Positions 45,495 to 58,104 of a stretch of DNA of 64,000 nucleotides are shown here, piece after piece. This DNA comes from Agrocybe praecox (taxonomy: Eukaryota; Basidiomycota; Agaricomycetes; Agaricales; Agrocybaceae). Below the pieces are notes generated by a model. That model was not told where the DNA came from, made no database searches, and was given only the letters and a program-made list of their open reading frames with translations. The stretch lies in the NCBI GenBank assembly GCA_964017145.1, contig OZ024846.1, positions 2,108,001-2,172,000 of the forward strand. The letters run 5' to 3'. A program made the translations under genes and the position numbers. Positions within the stretch are counted from its first letter, which is position 1, and the number at the start of each line of letters is the position of its first letter.

Positions 45495-47548
45495 ATGTCC
45501 TTCGCCTCCCATTTGAATGGGTCCCTCCCCTTCCCTGTATCCGACTCCTGGGCTGGTTATCTCGCCGAAGCCAAAACACACTTCAATGAAAATTCACGAC
45601 TAATTACCATTGTCCTCATCAACCTTCCTATAATTGCTATTATCCTTAACATCCTCCGACAATTCGTAAGACCAGCATCTCCCTATATTTCTATATGTCG
45701 ACGCTAAATAATATAACTTGTAGCTACCGAGGAAAGCTAGTGAACCACCCGTGGTTTTCCATTGGCTACCCTTCATTGGCTCTGCCGTTTCGTACGGTAA
45801 CGACCCCGTCACCTTCTTCTTCGCGTGCCAGAAAAAGGTTAGCAGTCGTTTCTCTAGTGAAAGACAATATTAACGTATATGCGCGTAGTATGGCGATGTT
45901 TTCACGTTCATTCTCTTCGGTCGTCGCGTCACAGTCGCACTCGGCCCCAAAGGAAACAACTTCGTCCTCGGAGGAAAATCAGTAGTTTTCAACGCTGAGG
46001 ATGCATATACCGTGAGCTACCCTTACACATCGCATTCAGTCTGATATTGACCTTTCAATTAGCATCTCACTACCCCTGTTTTCGGTAAAGAAGTTGTTTA
46101 CGACGTTCCCAACGAAGTTTTCATGGAACAAAAGAAATTCGTCAAAGTTGGCTTATCGACCGACAACTTGAGGGCTTACGTCGGAATGATCGAGGATGAG
46201 GTTGAAGAATTCTTGAAGCACGATCCTATTTTCAAGGTTTATCAAGCCAACGACATTAACGAGTGGGGTACCTTTGACGTTGTCAAGGTCATGCAAGAAA
46301 TCACCATTCTCACGGCGTCTCGCACTCTGCAAGGCAAAGAGGTCCGAGGCGGTCTTGACAAAACTTTTGCTGACTTGTACAATGACCTTGACAACGGCTT
46401 CACTCCCCTCAACTTTCTGTTCCCTAGTCTTCCATTGCCGAGTTACAGGAGACGCGACGTTGCGCACTCTAAAATGAGCCAGTTCTACGTTAACATCATT
46501 AAGGCCAGGAGAAACGGAAACAACGACGTGCGTTGCGATTTGAATTTCTCCGTTGCTTTATTTTGACACCTGCTTTTCCAGCACGAACACGACATGATTG
46601 CTGCTCTTATGCAACAGAAGTACCGCTCTGGAAGGCTACTCAACGACAGGGAGATTGCCCACATGATGATCGCCCTCCTTATGGCTGGTCAACACACAAG
46701 TTCTGCAACAGGATCATGGACGCTCCTCCACTTAGCTGCTAACCCTGATATCGCGTTAGTCTCTCGTGGCACTCGTGAATTAATTATTTCTCATACATAT
46801 TTGCTATCCACAGTGAAGCTCTATATCAAGAACAAATCACAAATTTCAAGGGCCCCGACGGTAAATTGCGCCCTCTTACTTACGAAGAACTGCGCACCCT
46901 GCCTATTCTAGATGCTGTTATTCGTGAGACACTCCGCATGCACCCTCCTATTCACAGTATTATGCGTTATGTTCGTGATGATGTCGCCGTTCCCGCTACC
47001 CTTTCTGCACCTTCAGAAGACGTAACCTACGTTATCCCTAAAGGACACTATGTTCTTGCTTCCCCTCTTATCAGCCAGGTTGATCCCAAAACATGGAAGG
47101 AGGCTGATAAATGGGAGCCTACTCGTTGGAATGACTCGGAAGGTGTGGCAGCCCAAGCATACAAGATGTATGCAGACGAAAACGGCGAAAAGATCGATTA
47201 CGGATTCGGTGCTGTGAGTAAAGGAACAGAAAGTCCCTACCAACCTTTCGGTGCTGGAAAACACAGGTGTATTGGCGAACAGGTTTGTTTATTTCTACTT
47301 TCGTTATGCCTCGTAGTTCTTTTGCTCATTATTTCAAAAGTTTGCCTACCTCCAACTCGGCACATTGATTGCGACTGTCATCAGAGAAATGGAACTGAAG
47401 ATTGACCAAGTGCCTGAACACAACTATCATGTAAGCGCTACAACCGCATCGGCATCCTTGATCATATCTAATTGCTACTTTATAGACTATGATTGTTATG
47501 CCCAAAACGCCCAGGACAATTTCATACCGCAGAAGGAGATTCGATTGA
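45495..47548 (+). CDS. ERG11: Lanosterol 14-alpha-demethylase, CYP51
   Basis: Endoplasmic-reticulum cytochrome P450 of ergosterol synthesis and the target of azole antifungals. The start [19 protein letters not shown] at 45495 is followed by the membrane anchor [37 protein letters not shown] sequence, [20 protein letters not shown] (about 46070-46125), I-helix [14 protein letters not shown] (about 46680), ExxR in [19 protein letters not shown] (about 46920) and heme loop [12 protein letters not shown] (about 47250-47285, heme Cys present) are all there. The Tyr of VVYD, equivalent to the azole-relevant Tyr132 of Candida, is conserved. The end [12 protein letters not shown] stops at TGA 47546-47548. 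About seven short introns. TATA-like TTTAAATATAAC lies about 55 bases upstream of the ATG. It converges with PWP1. Confidence 0.95.
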
Positions 47549-47799
47549 ATCACTTCATCAAAATACCCTTAGAAATCATCGCAGACGTTTTATGTATAGA
47601 TATAATGTTATACGCACCTATTTACCTTCGGGACCAGAATAATAACTCCAATTATCATAACTCTTGGACTTGAAGCTTAAGGCTGGCAGTGTTCACGAAA
47701 CTGACGTTGAGATAATTGTTCCTGCCTTCATAAAACCATCCTCATATAATCCCAGACAAGTATATATCCTAGCCACAGCGGTAAATGTATGGAATTCAT

Positions 47800-49755
47800 C
47801 TACTCATCATCACCACCGTCGTCGCTTTCCTCGTCGTCACTTGCGACACCAATCACTCCTCCCTTCCCTTCTTCTTTCTCTTTCAGAATCTTCCCAGCCT
47901 CGCGTAGCTCGCTGGAAAAGGCCTTTCGAGCACCCATGTTGGAACCGACATCCCAGATCTGAAGTTTTGCCTTGGAACCAGCAGCGGCCAATGTCAGGGG
48001 GTCATCGGGCGAGAAGACTGTCGAGAAGACTTTGCCCTACAGAGATGTGTCAACGATATACAATATTTTCGAGGACTAATAAACCTACCACTCCGAGGTC
48101 TCGTGAGGTGACCAGGCTGACACTACGTTTACCGTTTTCTTCATCGACCACATTCCAAACCTTGACAAGCTTGTCCGCACCACCGGTCGCAATGCATCCT
48201 CTCAGATGAGGATTAACGTCTAACGATGAAGCTGCTCCGTCATGAGCTGCAAGAGTAAAGCGAGCAGGGGATGGTTGGTTAAGGTTAGAAGGCAACGTTC
48301 GTGCGTCAAAATTCAAAACAAGGCCATTTTCTAACGATACCTGTAAAGATTTAGATCTTGCGGGATGTCAAAATAAATGAAGTCTGACTCACGTAGAATC
48401 CGTAGTTTTCCCATGGGTCCCAGCAGACAGCTTCAACATCGCTGCCAACAATTGCTCCCACACCAGTGGTTGGTGCTCTCGAATCAAATGTCCTCACAGT
48501 ACGATCGAAACTTCCCGTCAACAAGACTGTGGGCTCTTTTTCATTCCATTTCACAGACTGTACTTCACCCTTATGCACATCAAAGCTACGAATAGCACCT
48601 CCCGAGTTCTCGCCTTCTCCGTTCATTGTAGGATCACGGCTGAGATCCCAAAGTTTCACGGTACGATCAGCACTTGCACTGGCAAGCAAATTACGCTGGT
48701 TTTTGTTCCAGCTCAGACCAAGTACAGCGCCGACATGGTACGCAGATTGTGCTTCACGGTGTTTGGGTTTCTTCTTCTTCTTCTTTCCTGTCCCACTTGG
48801 TACTGGTACGTGAGCCTTCGTCTCGTCAGGTCGGCCTAGAATAGAAGACGGATACATGGATTCTAGGACATCTAACGACCAGATTTCGATCTCTGGATCA
48901 AGAGTACCGACTGCGATGTAATTTCCAAAGCCCGATTTATTAGGGCCATGCTGCGAGTTTGAGGAAGATGAGGCGGGAGGAAAATCAACCCATTCAAGGC
49001 AAAGAGGGAAATTGGGGAGCATGAGGTCGTGGTGGGCATAGAGATTTTCTTGTGATTCGTCGTAAACGTAGACTTCTAGTTGTGAGATCTCGTCTTCTGT
49101 TTTTGCGATAACGATGAGGTTGTCCGTCGGGAGGACTTCGAGTTCCTCTCGCTCGTCGTCGTCTTCCTTGAAACAAATTGCTCAGTTGAGCTACAAGAAA
49201 AGATTGAAGAAATAACATACATCTTTTACGGTGATATATGGATCTTGTTCGTTATCTTTGTAGTAGGTTAAACCCTTGATATTGCTGAAGGGGCCAACAT
49301 CTTGAAGTATATTTAGACGTATGACTTGAGGTGAAAATATAGGAAGCTTACTTGTCGTTTTAGCGTCGTCGTCGTAATCGTCCAAGTTATACTCTGTGAG
49401 ATCGTCTGTACTTGGTTTTGGAGCACCATCGACGTCCATAGCATCCTCATCTTCACTAAACGGGAAAGATATTGGCTTTTCAGTCTTTGCGGAGTCCAGT
49501 TTGCACTCACTCTACCCAGTTAGCTTCATCGTCGTCATCGTTGGCATTGTCGTCGGCTTCCTCTCCCTCAGCACCTTTTCCCATTTCCTGAGCGGCCAAA
49601 TGTGCGCGTTCGAGTTCAATACGGGCATCTTCGAGTTCGATTCTTGCAAGGGCACTAACACGCTCCAGCTCCTTGTCGTCCAAGATATACTTTTCAGGGT
49701 GCTGAGCAGACGCACCTCGCCGCACCCAGGCGACGGCAGATATGAGGTTGCTCAT
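47800..49755 (-). CDS. PWP1: WD40 ribosome-biogenesis protein PWP1
   Basis: Nucleolar factor for the large ribosomal subunit. The start MSNLISAVAWVRRGASAQHP at 49755 has the family N-terminus (ISAVAWVxRG). YNLDDYDDD, GLTYYKDNEQDPYITVKD and QLEVYVYDESQENLYAHHD-like segments follow, typical of Pwp1. The WD repeats include LLASASADRTVKLWDLS, VLLTGSFDRTVRTFDSR, GCIATGGADKLVKVWNV and LTLAAAGSKAKLQIWDV (last repeat about 47950-47990). A Lys-rich patch (GTGKKKKKKPKHRE) lies between repeats. The acidic tail DDEESDDGGDDE ends at TAG 47800-47802. Five or so short introns. The stop codons of CYP51 and PWP1 are about 250 bases apart. Confidence 0.92.
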
Positions 49756-50082
49756 CGTTTTTGAAGGGCGTCAATTAGCTGATATTGTAGTTGGCTTTCG
49801 AAAAAAAATTGAAGCCAATGATGTTGGATGATAACACGCGCAAATGATGCGGTCTTAATGGGGATAATTGATCGACGTCAACCACGCTCGGGATCGTGTG
49901 GTTGTATCAGTTGACCCCCGTCGTGTTGGACAGCTTTCCGCAGCTTTCGTCTCGCTCCAGGACCCAAATGTTCCAAGTGAATATAGTGGCTACATTACTT
50001 CCATAACTCGTATATTCGCTACGCATTAGGGTGCGTGGTGCGTTATTGGAACTACAACTACGGTCATAAATAGAGTTATAAT

Positions 50083-50375
50083 TTAGTAGGTAATGCCAGC
50101 GATGTCCATGTATCCCTATAGAGTGTACAAATGTGTGTATGAGAGGCTGCATGATGCCTATTGCAAAGTCAAACAGACTTACGTGGACCTCTCGATGCTC
50201 AGCAGCTTCACGCGCAACAACCTCAGCGGGAGCTCCTTCGACGACCGATCTGCACAGGAGTGGAGTAGGTAGTGAGTGCAATAGATACCAAGGGAAGACG
50301 ACGTATTACTTACCCAGCGACCGAGGATGCAATGGTAGCGACGAAGATAACAACAGAAGCCAATGCGAACTTCAT
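50083..50375 (-). CDS. Small secreted peptide, 53 residues, three exons
   Basis: Exon 1 (50314-50375) encodes a textbook signal peptide, MKFALASVVIFVATIASSVA, and ends at GTAAGT. Exon 2 (50183-50249), after a TGCAG acceptor, encodes GSVVEGAPAEVVAREAAEHR and EVH, again ending at GTAAGT. Exon 3 (50083-50115), after TATAG, encodes GYMDIAGITY and TAA. Exon lengths 62, 67 and 33 bases add up to 54 codons without frame conflict. The mature chain of about 32 residues has no Cys. It is Glu/Ala rich, with single Arg residues that could be processed. I do not recognise a family; a secreted signal or effector-like peptide is an inference. It is too small for the usual length cut-offs. Confidence 0.6.
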
Positions 50376-52168
50376 TTCGATTAGAAAGTGTTGGTAAGAT
50401 TTGGGATGGTTATTGACTACGGTAAGTGACGGTTCTGAGGCTCCGAAGCTTAATGAGAATCCAAGTCAATATATCTTCCAGTATTTATACTGATTTCCAT
50501 GTACATCAATGTCATACCTCGGGTTATTTCCCCTGCTCTTGGTACCTGACACTTTGTTCTTGAAACTTCGGTGACCCGGTCAAGGATCTAAATAGTCCCC
50601 GCACCTGGACCGGGGTATGTAAGTTTTTTATACCCAACATCGTATCTGTCTGTAAAATAACTCTTTTACAATCATTAGTCTCCTTGCAATTAATTTTTTA
50701 ATGCTGGCATTAGAACCTAATAGCAAAACCGCGGTTTGAAAAGCGCCACACATGTTACATCGATGACGTACCCCTCGAACGGACATTTTTTTATCTATTC
50801 CATTTAGTCATAGATTTGTTACTGTATTATAAGATGCACAGGGCTCCACAGGTTAATCAAGACATATACAATACAAAGGTAGTGTCCCATAAACAAATAA
50901 AGACGAGTCAATGTTGACTCCGAGCCTTGACCACAAACTCGGGCTGCTCTGACGGGGTGCGGTCCATATAATGACATGGCTGAGCTTTGATAGTCATCCT
51001 CTATGCAACGGTAAAACCTGTGACATCAGCAGGTGAACTTGCTGAGGATATTCTCTATGCTTCAAATGCATGGTAAGCATAGTTCTGCGAAATAGAGCGT
51101 TTTAGCCGGTCAGCGCTTTCTAGAGTGTACTGTTAAACTGTCGCGTTTAGATGCATTCGTTTTTTAAGCCTAACAGACGCTCAGCATAGCGGCAGATGGA
51201 ATTGAAATGTTTGAGATGGAACTATTCTTAGCGTCGATGATCCTGAAGGCCTGATGGTCCGAGAGGGAACAGCTGAATTTAGAGCTGAACGCAAGTATTG
51301 ATTAACTGTAGTCGTGGATGGGAATTTATTACGTTCATAAGATAAGAAAAGCGGCTTACACACAACGGTATGCGAATGTCAACGGTGTGACGCATCTTAA
51401 TATGATCTCGCTGGGCCTTATCAGCGAAAGAGAATCTGGCTTACTGCACAAGTTAAGGTCTTACTATTACCTGGTGGTATTTGCTTGCTGCGCAGAAGAG
51501 CTTCTGCGCGGTAAGCCGAGTAATTAATAGCATGATAAGATGCAGGCCATTTGTAACTGCTAGCACTTTATATCAAGGCGGCTACTACAGAAGTAGAGAA
51601 ATGACCCCCCAAAATGATGAGAAGCACCAAAACAACAAGTATCAGGTTCCTTTAATTCGAGGAATACGTATATGCACTTACAGAATGTTTATCAGATTCT
51701 TCAAGTTGAACAAACAGCTCGAATTGATCGGTCATTCATCCTTAAAGGCTAAACTCGCTGATAACACGTGGATTTAGTGTTCATATTATGTGTTGGGTCC
51801 ATCAAGATTACGGTCTGAAGCTTGATTATAACATAAAGCTGCGCATCGAAGGTGTGTCTAAGAGCTGATAGTACGGGGTTGGGTGAATAAAGCAAGAAAT
51901 GCTGAAATAGACGCGAGCACGAGGGTGTGGAGAGAGGGAACCAGAAGTGGAAGTGGCTGTGCGATTGGTGCAGTGCGTACCTGTTCTTGACTTGTTCCCG
52001 TCTAGCTCCAGTCGCACCCTTTTGACGACTTTATCTGGAGTATACTCCACCTCAAGACACATCTTTACGACTTTTACGACATATCCTCACTGTAAATGCT
52101 CTGATTTATCTCCCTCTCTCTCCCTTACCACGACATTATTTATCGCTTTTCCAACACACATAAACCTA
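50376..52168. other. Intergenic, no gene supported
   Basis: About 1.8 kb between the small secreted peptide and the kelch gene. The open frames (for example 51481-51777) show no recognisable content. Pyrimidine-rich sequence at 52090-52160 precedes the kelch start and fits a fungal promoter/leader. Confidence 0.5.
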
Positions 52169-55100
52169 ATGCGTAGTTCCCATTGGAACATCCACTACTC
52201 TCTGTTATTGTGTAGCCAGGTTCTAGCGCTTGACGTTTCTCCAAGGCTGGTTTAGGTTTTTTACATGACATGTGCGTTAACTAACCATGTTGCAGATGGG
52301 GACAGGCTAGCACAATTATCAACGATGAACTATTTGTCTTTGGTGGAAAGACGGACGCGTTTAACTCTTTCTCATATACTTCTGCCCCGAATACAAACGA
52401 TCTACTCTATCTACCTCTGTCCAGTGCATTTCCAGCAGATTCACCACCTTGGGTAATCATCAGTAGCTCAGACAACTCCTCAACATCCCAGGGACCCGCA
52501 CTTTCATGGAGCACCCTATCGGCATACACTACTTCAGACATTCTTTTGTTTGGCGGAGAGCCAGGTCCCAACTCAAATATTGTCCTCGTCGACTCTGCAG
52601 ACTCTGCGGTTCTGCTGAATGTATTCTCTCGCTTCGAGCCCAATTGGACAGTTGAACCTCAATCATGGGTTGGAGAGCCCATTCGACGCATGCGCCATGC
52701 CACCGCCACTTCTCCGTCCGGCTCAGTGTTCATTTTTGGAGGAGAGAAAGCAGATGGATCAAATAACGGATTCTCAGATCACTTCGTTTTCGACCCCAGC
52801 GTGCCGTCTTTCACATTGCTGCCTTCAGATAATGCACCCCCTGACATTTACGGGCACGCAGCTATCATTCTCTCCGACGGTCGTATACTTGTATTTGGTG
52901 GATATTCTCAATCCTTGGGGGGTCTTGTCCCATTTTCCACGATATGGGCTCTAGACACGAAGGATCTATCTTGGTCTGTTATCACCACCAATACATCTTC
53001 GCTTCCTGATCCCAGGATGGCGTTCGTTGCCGTGTTGATTTCAGGAGCACAGATACTTATCCAGGGAGGGAGCGACGGGAATCTGCAGTCTAACTATGCT
53101 GACGGCTGGATTCTTGACACAACAATGAATCCCATGACTTGGACGCCTGTGGAGGCTTTGTCGCAGGTAGGGGCACGACGCGACCACTTTGCAGTATCAT
53201 CAGGCGGTATGGTCATTTTTGGATTTGGTATGTACCCTTTTGTTACTTGGAAGACTTTTCTGAAGCTGTTTGCAGGATACCAAAATAGTGGACCAGCACC
53301 TGCTTCTTTACAGATCTTCAACCCTGCGAATGATACATTTGTCCCGATGTTTTTTCCGCCACTTGTCATTTCAATCACTCAAACTATTCCTCAGCCAACC
53401 CAGCAATCTACTAGTCATGCATCGACAATGCGTAGTTCCACCCGCACAACCAACCCCTCTACATCTGCCAACCCTACTGGCGGAAATGGGGACGGGAATG
53501 GGGGAGGAAACGGGAGTTCAGCCGACGGCAACGCGGATACTGGTCGTACAACGGCCATTGCTGTTGGCACATCCCTTGCGGTCGTAGCTTTCCTTCTCAT
53601 CATGTTCACAGTGGGATGGCTCGTTCGGCGGCGGCGACGCGAAATAGAGGGTCAACGCAGATTCTCAGTACTAGGCGACGAGGACGACGGACGAGATAGC
53701 CCACATTTTGGAAGCCAAATCCCTATTGCGGGCCCGCACGATGCAGACGATCATAATCACTCTCGTGGACTCTTAGGAACTCTCGGTATAACCGGTGCCT
53801 TGAGCGCTGCTACCAAAATGCGATCTGTTCGAAAAATGCAGGCCCAGAGAAAAGACATGCTCGCAGATGAAGATACTCGCAGCTTCGGCGAGTGGTACAA
53901 TGCGCGGCAGAGGTCTGGGACGGGCAATAGTACATGGTCGCTATTGAGCATTTTTGGTGGTAGCAATAGAACACCACGTATACGGAGTCGCGAGCCAAGT
54001 ACAAGAAGCCATGCGTCAGGGGGCCCGTCGTCTGCCTGGAGAGAGAAAGGCGACCCGTTTTCAGACGGTGCTGCTTTAATGAAAGACGAAGAGACAGGGT
54101 TTGTCGGTGCTGCTGCTGCTCGACCACGGACAAGAAGAGATTTGAGTTATGCAAGTTATGTGAGCTCGAAGAGTGGCGCCAGCTATCGAGATCCGTTCGT
54201 CGATCCTGTCGAGGAAGAATCGAGAGAACACTTCTCTCCTACAGAATTGTATGATCAACAACCTGCATCGCATGGTCTGGATCCCAGTCAACCAACTATA
54301 CGACAAGTCCCTCCTTCCCTCGCACCCCTTACCACTGTTGTTCCACTATCTCAGCAAGTTGGACAGACACTGAGTCCACTCACGGAGCATACATCACGCA
54401 GCACACTTGGATTACCGTTCAGCACCTCAGGGTCATCGCAAGCTCATTCAAGCGAAAATACACCGAGTCCATTTACCGGTGGTGACTCTCTATCCCGAGC
54501 AACTTCGATGACATCCTTCGAACCCACATCGCCCAGTTCTCCAAAAGCGACTGCCATCTATGGTGCTGCCGATTCCAGCATACTAAATACCAACCAGCCT
54601 ATGAGGAGGAGCGATTCATGGTGGTCTAGGTTTTCGAAGTCCAGCATACTCGACAGAAGATCCAACGATGCTGATCGGGCCAGTCGATACCCCGATATCC
54701 GCGATCCTAACCCACTGCCAAGACTTGGCCCCATTGAAGAAGGCAGCATTCGTTCAGGACCTGCAACAGGAAGTTCGCCCGGTAGTGCAGATCAGCCCAA
54801 AACCTCACCGTTAGATCAACAACAATCGTCAATGTCTCGAGCGAATTCCAAAGGAAGAAAACTGTATGCTGTTGGCGGGCATGGGAAGTCCGCGACTTCA
54901 ATACGTACCGCTGACTCGGAGGCCATTGAGCGGATGGCGGGTACGATGGACGTGGTGCAGCGAGTGAAGTCGAGGAATCGGTGGAGTACCAGTTCGCGTG
55001 GATCTGGTGGGACATTCTCTTCGAACGCGGGGGATAGCATGAGAGAGGGATTCCCGGAAGAGCGAGGCCAGGAGCCAGAAGATTTGATGACTTTTGACTC

Positions 55101-55443
55101 TCCAATTCAAGAACGATCAACCTCCGTTGCTGGTCCATCAACCGAGCCGCTGTCGTCTCCTCCATCTGCTTTCAAAGAGACGTTTGTGCCCATTGGCCCC
55201 TTGCATCTGGATGGCGGCAAGACACCTACGTCTCCAACGGGTAAAGTCGCTGAGCGTATACAGGCGTTTGAAAAGCGACTATCTCAGGACCAGAGTGGCC
55301 CTCCTTTACCAACAAATACCAAGCAAAGGGAAGAGAGGACCGGCAAGAGAGTCCAGGTGGATTATGGGCTCGTTCCGAGACCTAGTCTATTTGTTGCAAA
55401 TCCGGATAACAGACGGTCTTTCCACTCCACGGACTCATCGTAA
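52169..55443 (+). CDS. Kelch-repeat single-pass plasma-membrane protein
   Basis: The start MRSSHWNIHYSLLLCSQVLA at 52169 provides a signal peptide. After an intron at 52246-52295 with GC rather than GT at its 5' end, the kelch region begins RWGQASTIINDELFVFGGKT. Kelch blades with GG motifs continue: ILLFGGEPG, SVFIFGGEKADG, GRILVFGGYSQSLG, ILIQGGSDG and GGMVIFGFG. A Ser/Thr/Gly-rich stalk leads to one membrane helix, TTAIAVGTSLAVVAFLLIMF (about 53550-53610), and a basic stop-transfer RRRRRE. The cytosolic tail of about 600 residues is Ser/Pro-rich and low complexity, ending at TAA 55441-55443. A 48-base in-frame intron probably lies at 53228-53275. The extracellular kelch propeller could bind wall polysaccharide; its function is unknown. 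Confidence 0.8.
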
Positions 55444-56134
55444 AGGGCCATCTACTCTCGATTTCTCGCCAACACTACTCGCCTGCATGCTTTCATGTTT
55501 ATACAATATATCCCTATCATCGTCATGTTCCTGGCATGTGTACCCCCACGTTATCATCTCTTTCTCTCGACGGACAATTTTTTCTTTCATCGTTTTTACT
55601 CGTCTTCTTTCTTTAGAGTTTGAGCCAGGATAGTTTTCACGAATCTTTACGACTACATTATTGCCTTTGTTTCCCACAACTCCTTTTCAAATTTGGCTTT
55701 TTTTTTTCCTCCGACTAAAATCAGCTATTTTCTTGCTCCTGTGGACAAGTCTGCTGCTCCTATACGGACTCCTTTTACTTTGCCTTAGAGAGAGAGAGAA
55801 AAGGCACCTGTATCGATCGACCTGTATTTACTTGTGTACTAACGTGAATCGCAATACACGATACCAATGATATTATTTTACTTCAATAATGTGCAAGATA
55901 CGTATGAGGTCGCTAAGAAGGTACTCCAAGTCAACGATAGAATATGATATATAAATGTTGATACATCCTATAGGGGAATATTATTTGAGTTCAATAACGA
56001 GAATGTAAGATGTTGGTTATTTAAGATGGAATAAGAGACCTTGGGTTATCTGCACTCTGTTGTATGAGATTGCATCGAGGTAAATTTGAGGAAGTAGAAG
56101 GCCGCCCAGAGAGAGAGAGCTGTTGATTGGTTCT
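55444..56134. other. Convergent intergenic region, no gene seen
   Basis: Probably the 3' untranslated regions of the kelch and GTR2 genes. It is T-rich, with a poly-T tract near 55700 and a short GA run near 55790. Confidence 0.5.
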
Positions 56135-57909
56135 TCACCCAGCCAGTCTCGCTTCTTCTTCCAAATCAGATATTTCTTGTATACCCTCTCGGAAGAATAC
56201 GACGTTATATTCGACCAAGCCCCGCCGTTGCTCGTACACACCAGTGGGTATCAAGGCAAGTAATGCCAGATTTTTCGTTATCAGGTGATATGTTAAAGTT
56301 GTCGTGCCACCAGAAGGCGAGGACGATGCAGCCAGGGTCGTAGACGCCGAAGGGTAGAAAAGCTCTTTGCGTTTTGGGCCACGAGAATGGGCGGGTATCG
56401 GGCCCGAGTTTGAATATGATGATGGGGAGATAGTCGGTGGTGTTGATTTTTTCGGGCTAGCAATGCTCGGGCTGGATTCGGAAAAGTGTATTTGGGTTGG
56501 TACGGGAGTAAGACCTCCATTGAAGGGACCACGGGGAGTTGTTGGAGTGGGAGGCGTAGGTGACGAGTTGGAAGATCCGTTGGCCGGTAACTGATGACTA
56601 GAGGGAGCGGGAGAGTGTGAAGCGGATGGTGGAGCTGAGTGTTCTGGGGGAGAAAAAGACGAAGTGGATATACTTGACGGGGGAGGCGTGCTTGGTACGG
56701 TTTCTCCTGTAAGGTGACGCTGCCGCGGAGGAGTTTCAGTTATTGACCTGTTGTTGTGGAATGAGACATGTAAACGGAAATTTTGTTGGATCCGGAAAGT
56801 GACGTACCTATACAAAGGTCCGAATGAATTGAGCATTTGAAGATAGTCACAGCATAGGTTATGGGTTGCCGAATCCACCGGTGAGGCATCCGTGGCAACG
56901 TAGAGTCTAGACCTTGTGTCGAAGAGAAATGCTTTGGGGGATTGGGAATGCTGTTTGGTGAATAGGTCGAATGTTAGCGAAAGGGCGCGCAGGATAAGTA
57001 GAAATGAACATACAGCACAGAAGACATTTAGGAGTTCTTCCAGAAATGGTAATGACTCAATAAGTTTATGGAGGACTCGTGAAAATGCCTCGTGCAGTGA
57101 ATGGTCGTAGACAGAGGTTAGGTGGAAGTTGAGTTGAATTTGCTCGTACTCCGGAGACATATCTAACAAGCGGTCTGTAACCCGTTCATGAATCTGACGG
57201 AAATTCTCTGACCATATCCGTCAAACATATGTGCATGAGCAGAAACTTGATCTGTACACACCAATCTTGTCGTCTTCCTGTAGCTTTTCGGCTTTGTGAA
57301 CGAACACCTCCAGTATAATGTCGGGATTTTCTGCATAAGACGCAACGATGAACTCAACAAGTTTTGAGACTGGTTGATTGTATAAGTCCTGTTCAGAACT
57401 TAGATAACAGACTTTTAGATAGCTTGGCTTGTAAAAACGCGTACCCGGATATCGATAACAAAGATAATGGTGGAGAACTCTGAAAGGGGCACCCCGAGCG
57501 ACTCGACTGTCGTATTTGCTGGGCAATCCCATATTTCAAGTGGAATGACTGTGCTAATCGGCAGACATTCGTTGAGTTTGCGAGCATAAGGAAAAGGGCA
57601 GTTGAACAGACTCTATCAGATGTTTAGTTATCCGCATTGTTGTTTCGAGATAAAATGTCTGGTTTGGCGGTAAGTTGTTGAAGAGGACCTGTTGGATAGA
57701 CGTCTTCCCCGCTCTGCAGTGGAATATATTTTTAGTGAGGCGACAAGATAAAGACAGGTACGATCGACTACTCGCCTGCGCAGACCCAACAAGAGAATTT
57801 TTGTGCGTTGGGTTGTTGCCGACGAGCTCCTGTTTCCATTGAGCTTTGGACGGTGTGCCAGAGGAGTAGTCGAGGACGTCGATGAATAATTCTGCGCCAT
57901 TGCAGACAT
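56135..57909 (-). CDS. GTR2: Rag-type GTPase GTR2 (RagC/D), TORC1 pathway
   Basis: Pairs with Gtr1 on the vacuole to signal amino-acid status to TORC1. The likely start is MSAMAQNYSS at 57909 (57900 also possible). P-loop ILLLGLRRAGKTSIQQVLF (about 57700-57810) and switch LPPNQTFYLETTMRI match RagC/D closely. STVIPLEIWDCPAN follows (about 57510-57550), then FVIDIRDLYNQPVSKLVEFI and VFVHKAEKLQEDDKIG, where HKxE/D is the Rag form of the base-recognition motif. The C-terminal roadblock domain starts before 56800 and resumes as TLTYHLITKNLALLALIPTG, ending EEEARLAG at TGA 56135-56137. Between the two halves sits an inserted Ser/Pro-rich segment of about 140 residues (about 56300-56745) absent from yeast and animal proteins known to me. 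About six introns. Confidence 0.85.
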
Positions 57910-58104
57910 GTTTTGGACTGAAACGAGATTTAGCACAGCGGGATATTATTCGGACACAATCAATCACATGACATGACGCTAATCGGCCTCTTTAAAGTTT
58001 ACGTTGAATTACCTCAACCGAAGCACCGACGGGACTGTAAGACGAACGTTCGTCGCTTTTTAAACAACTTAAGTCCCCTCTTCTCTCTCTCTCATCCCCA
58101 AAAC
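57910..58104. promoter_or_regulatory. 195-base divergent promoter between GTR2 and VTC4
   Basis: The two start codons face away from each other with only 195 bases between them. A pyrimidine tract (CTCTTCTCTCTCTCTC) lies just before the VTC4 ATG, a common fungal transcription start context. I see no CACGTG Pho4-type site. Confidence 0.5.

Noticed and set aside
48762..48785. CTT repeat considered as a microsatellite
   Set aside because: It is the Lys-rich codon run (GTGKKKKKK) within PWP1 coding sequence.
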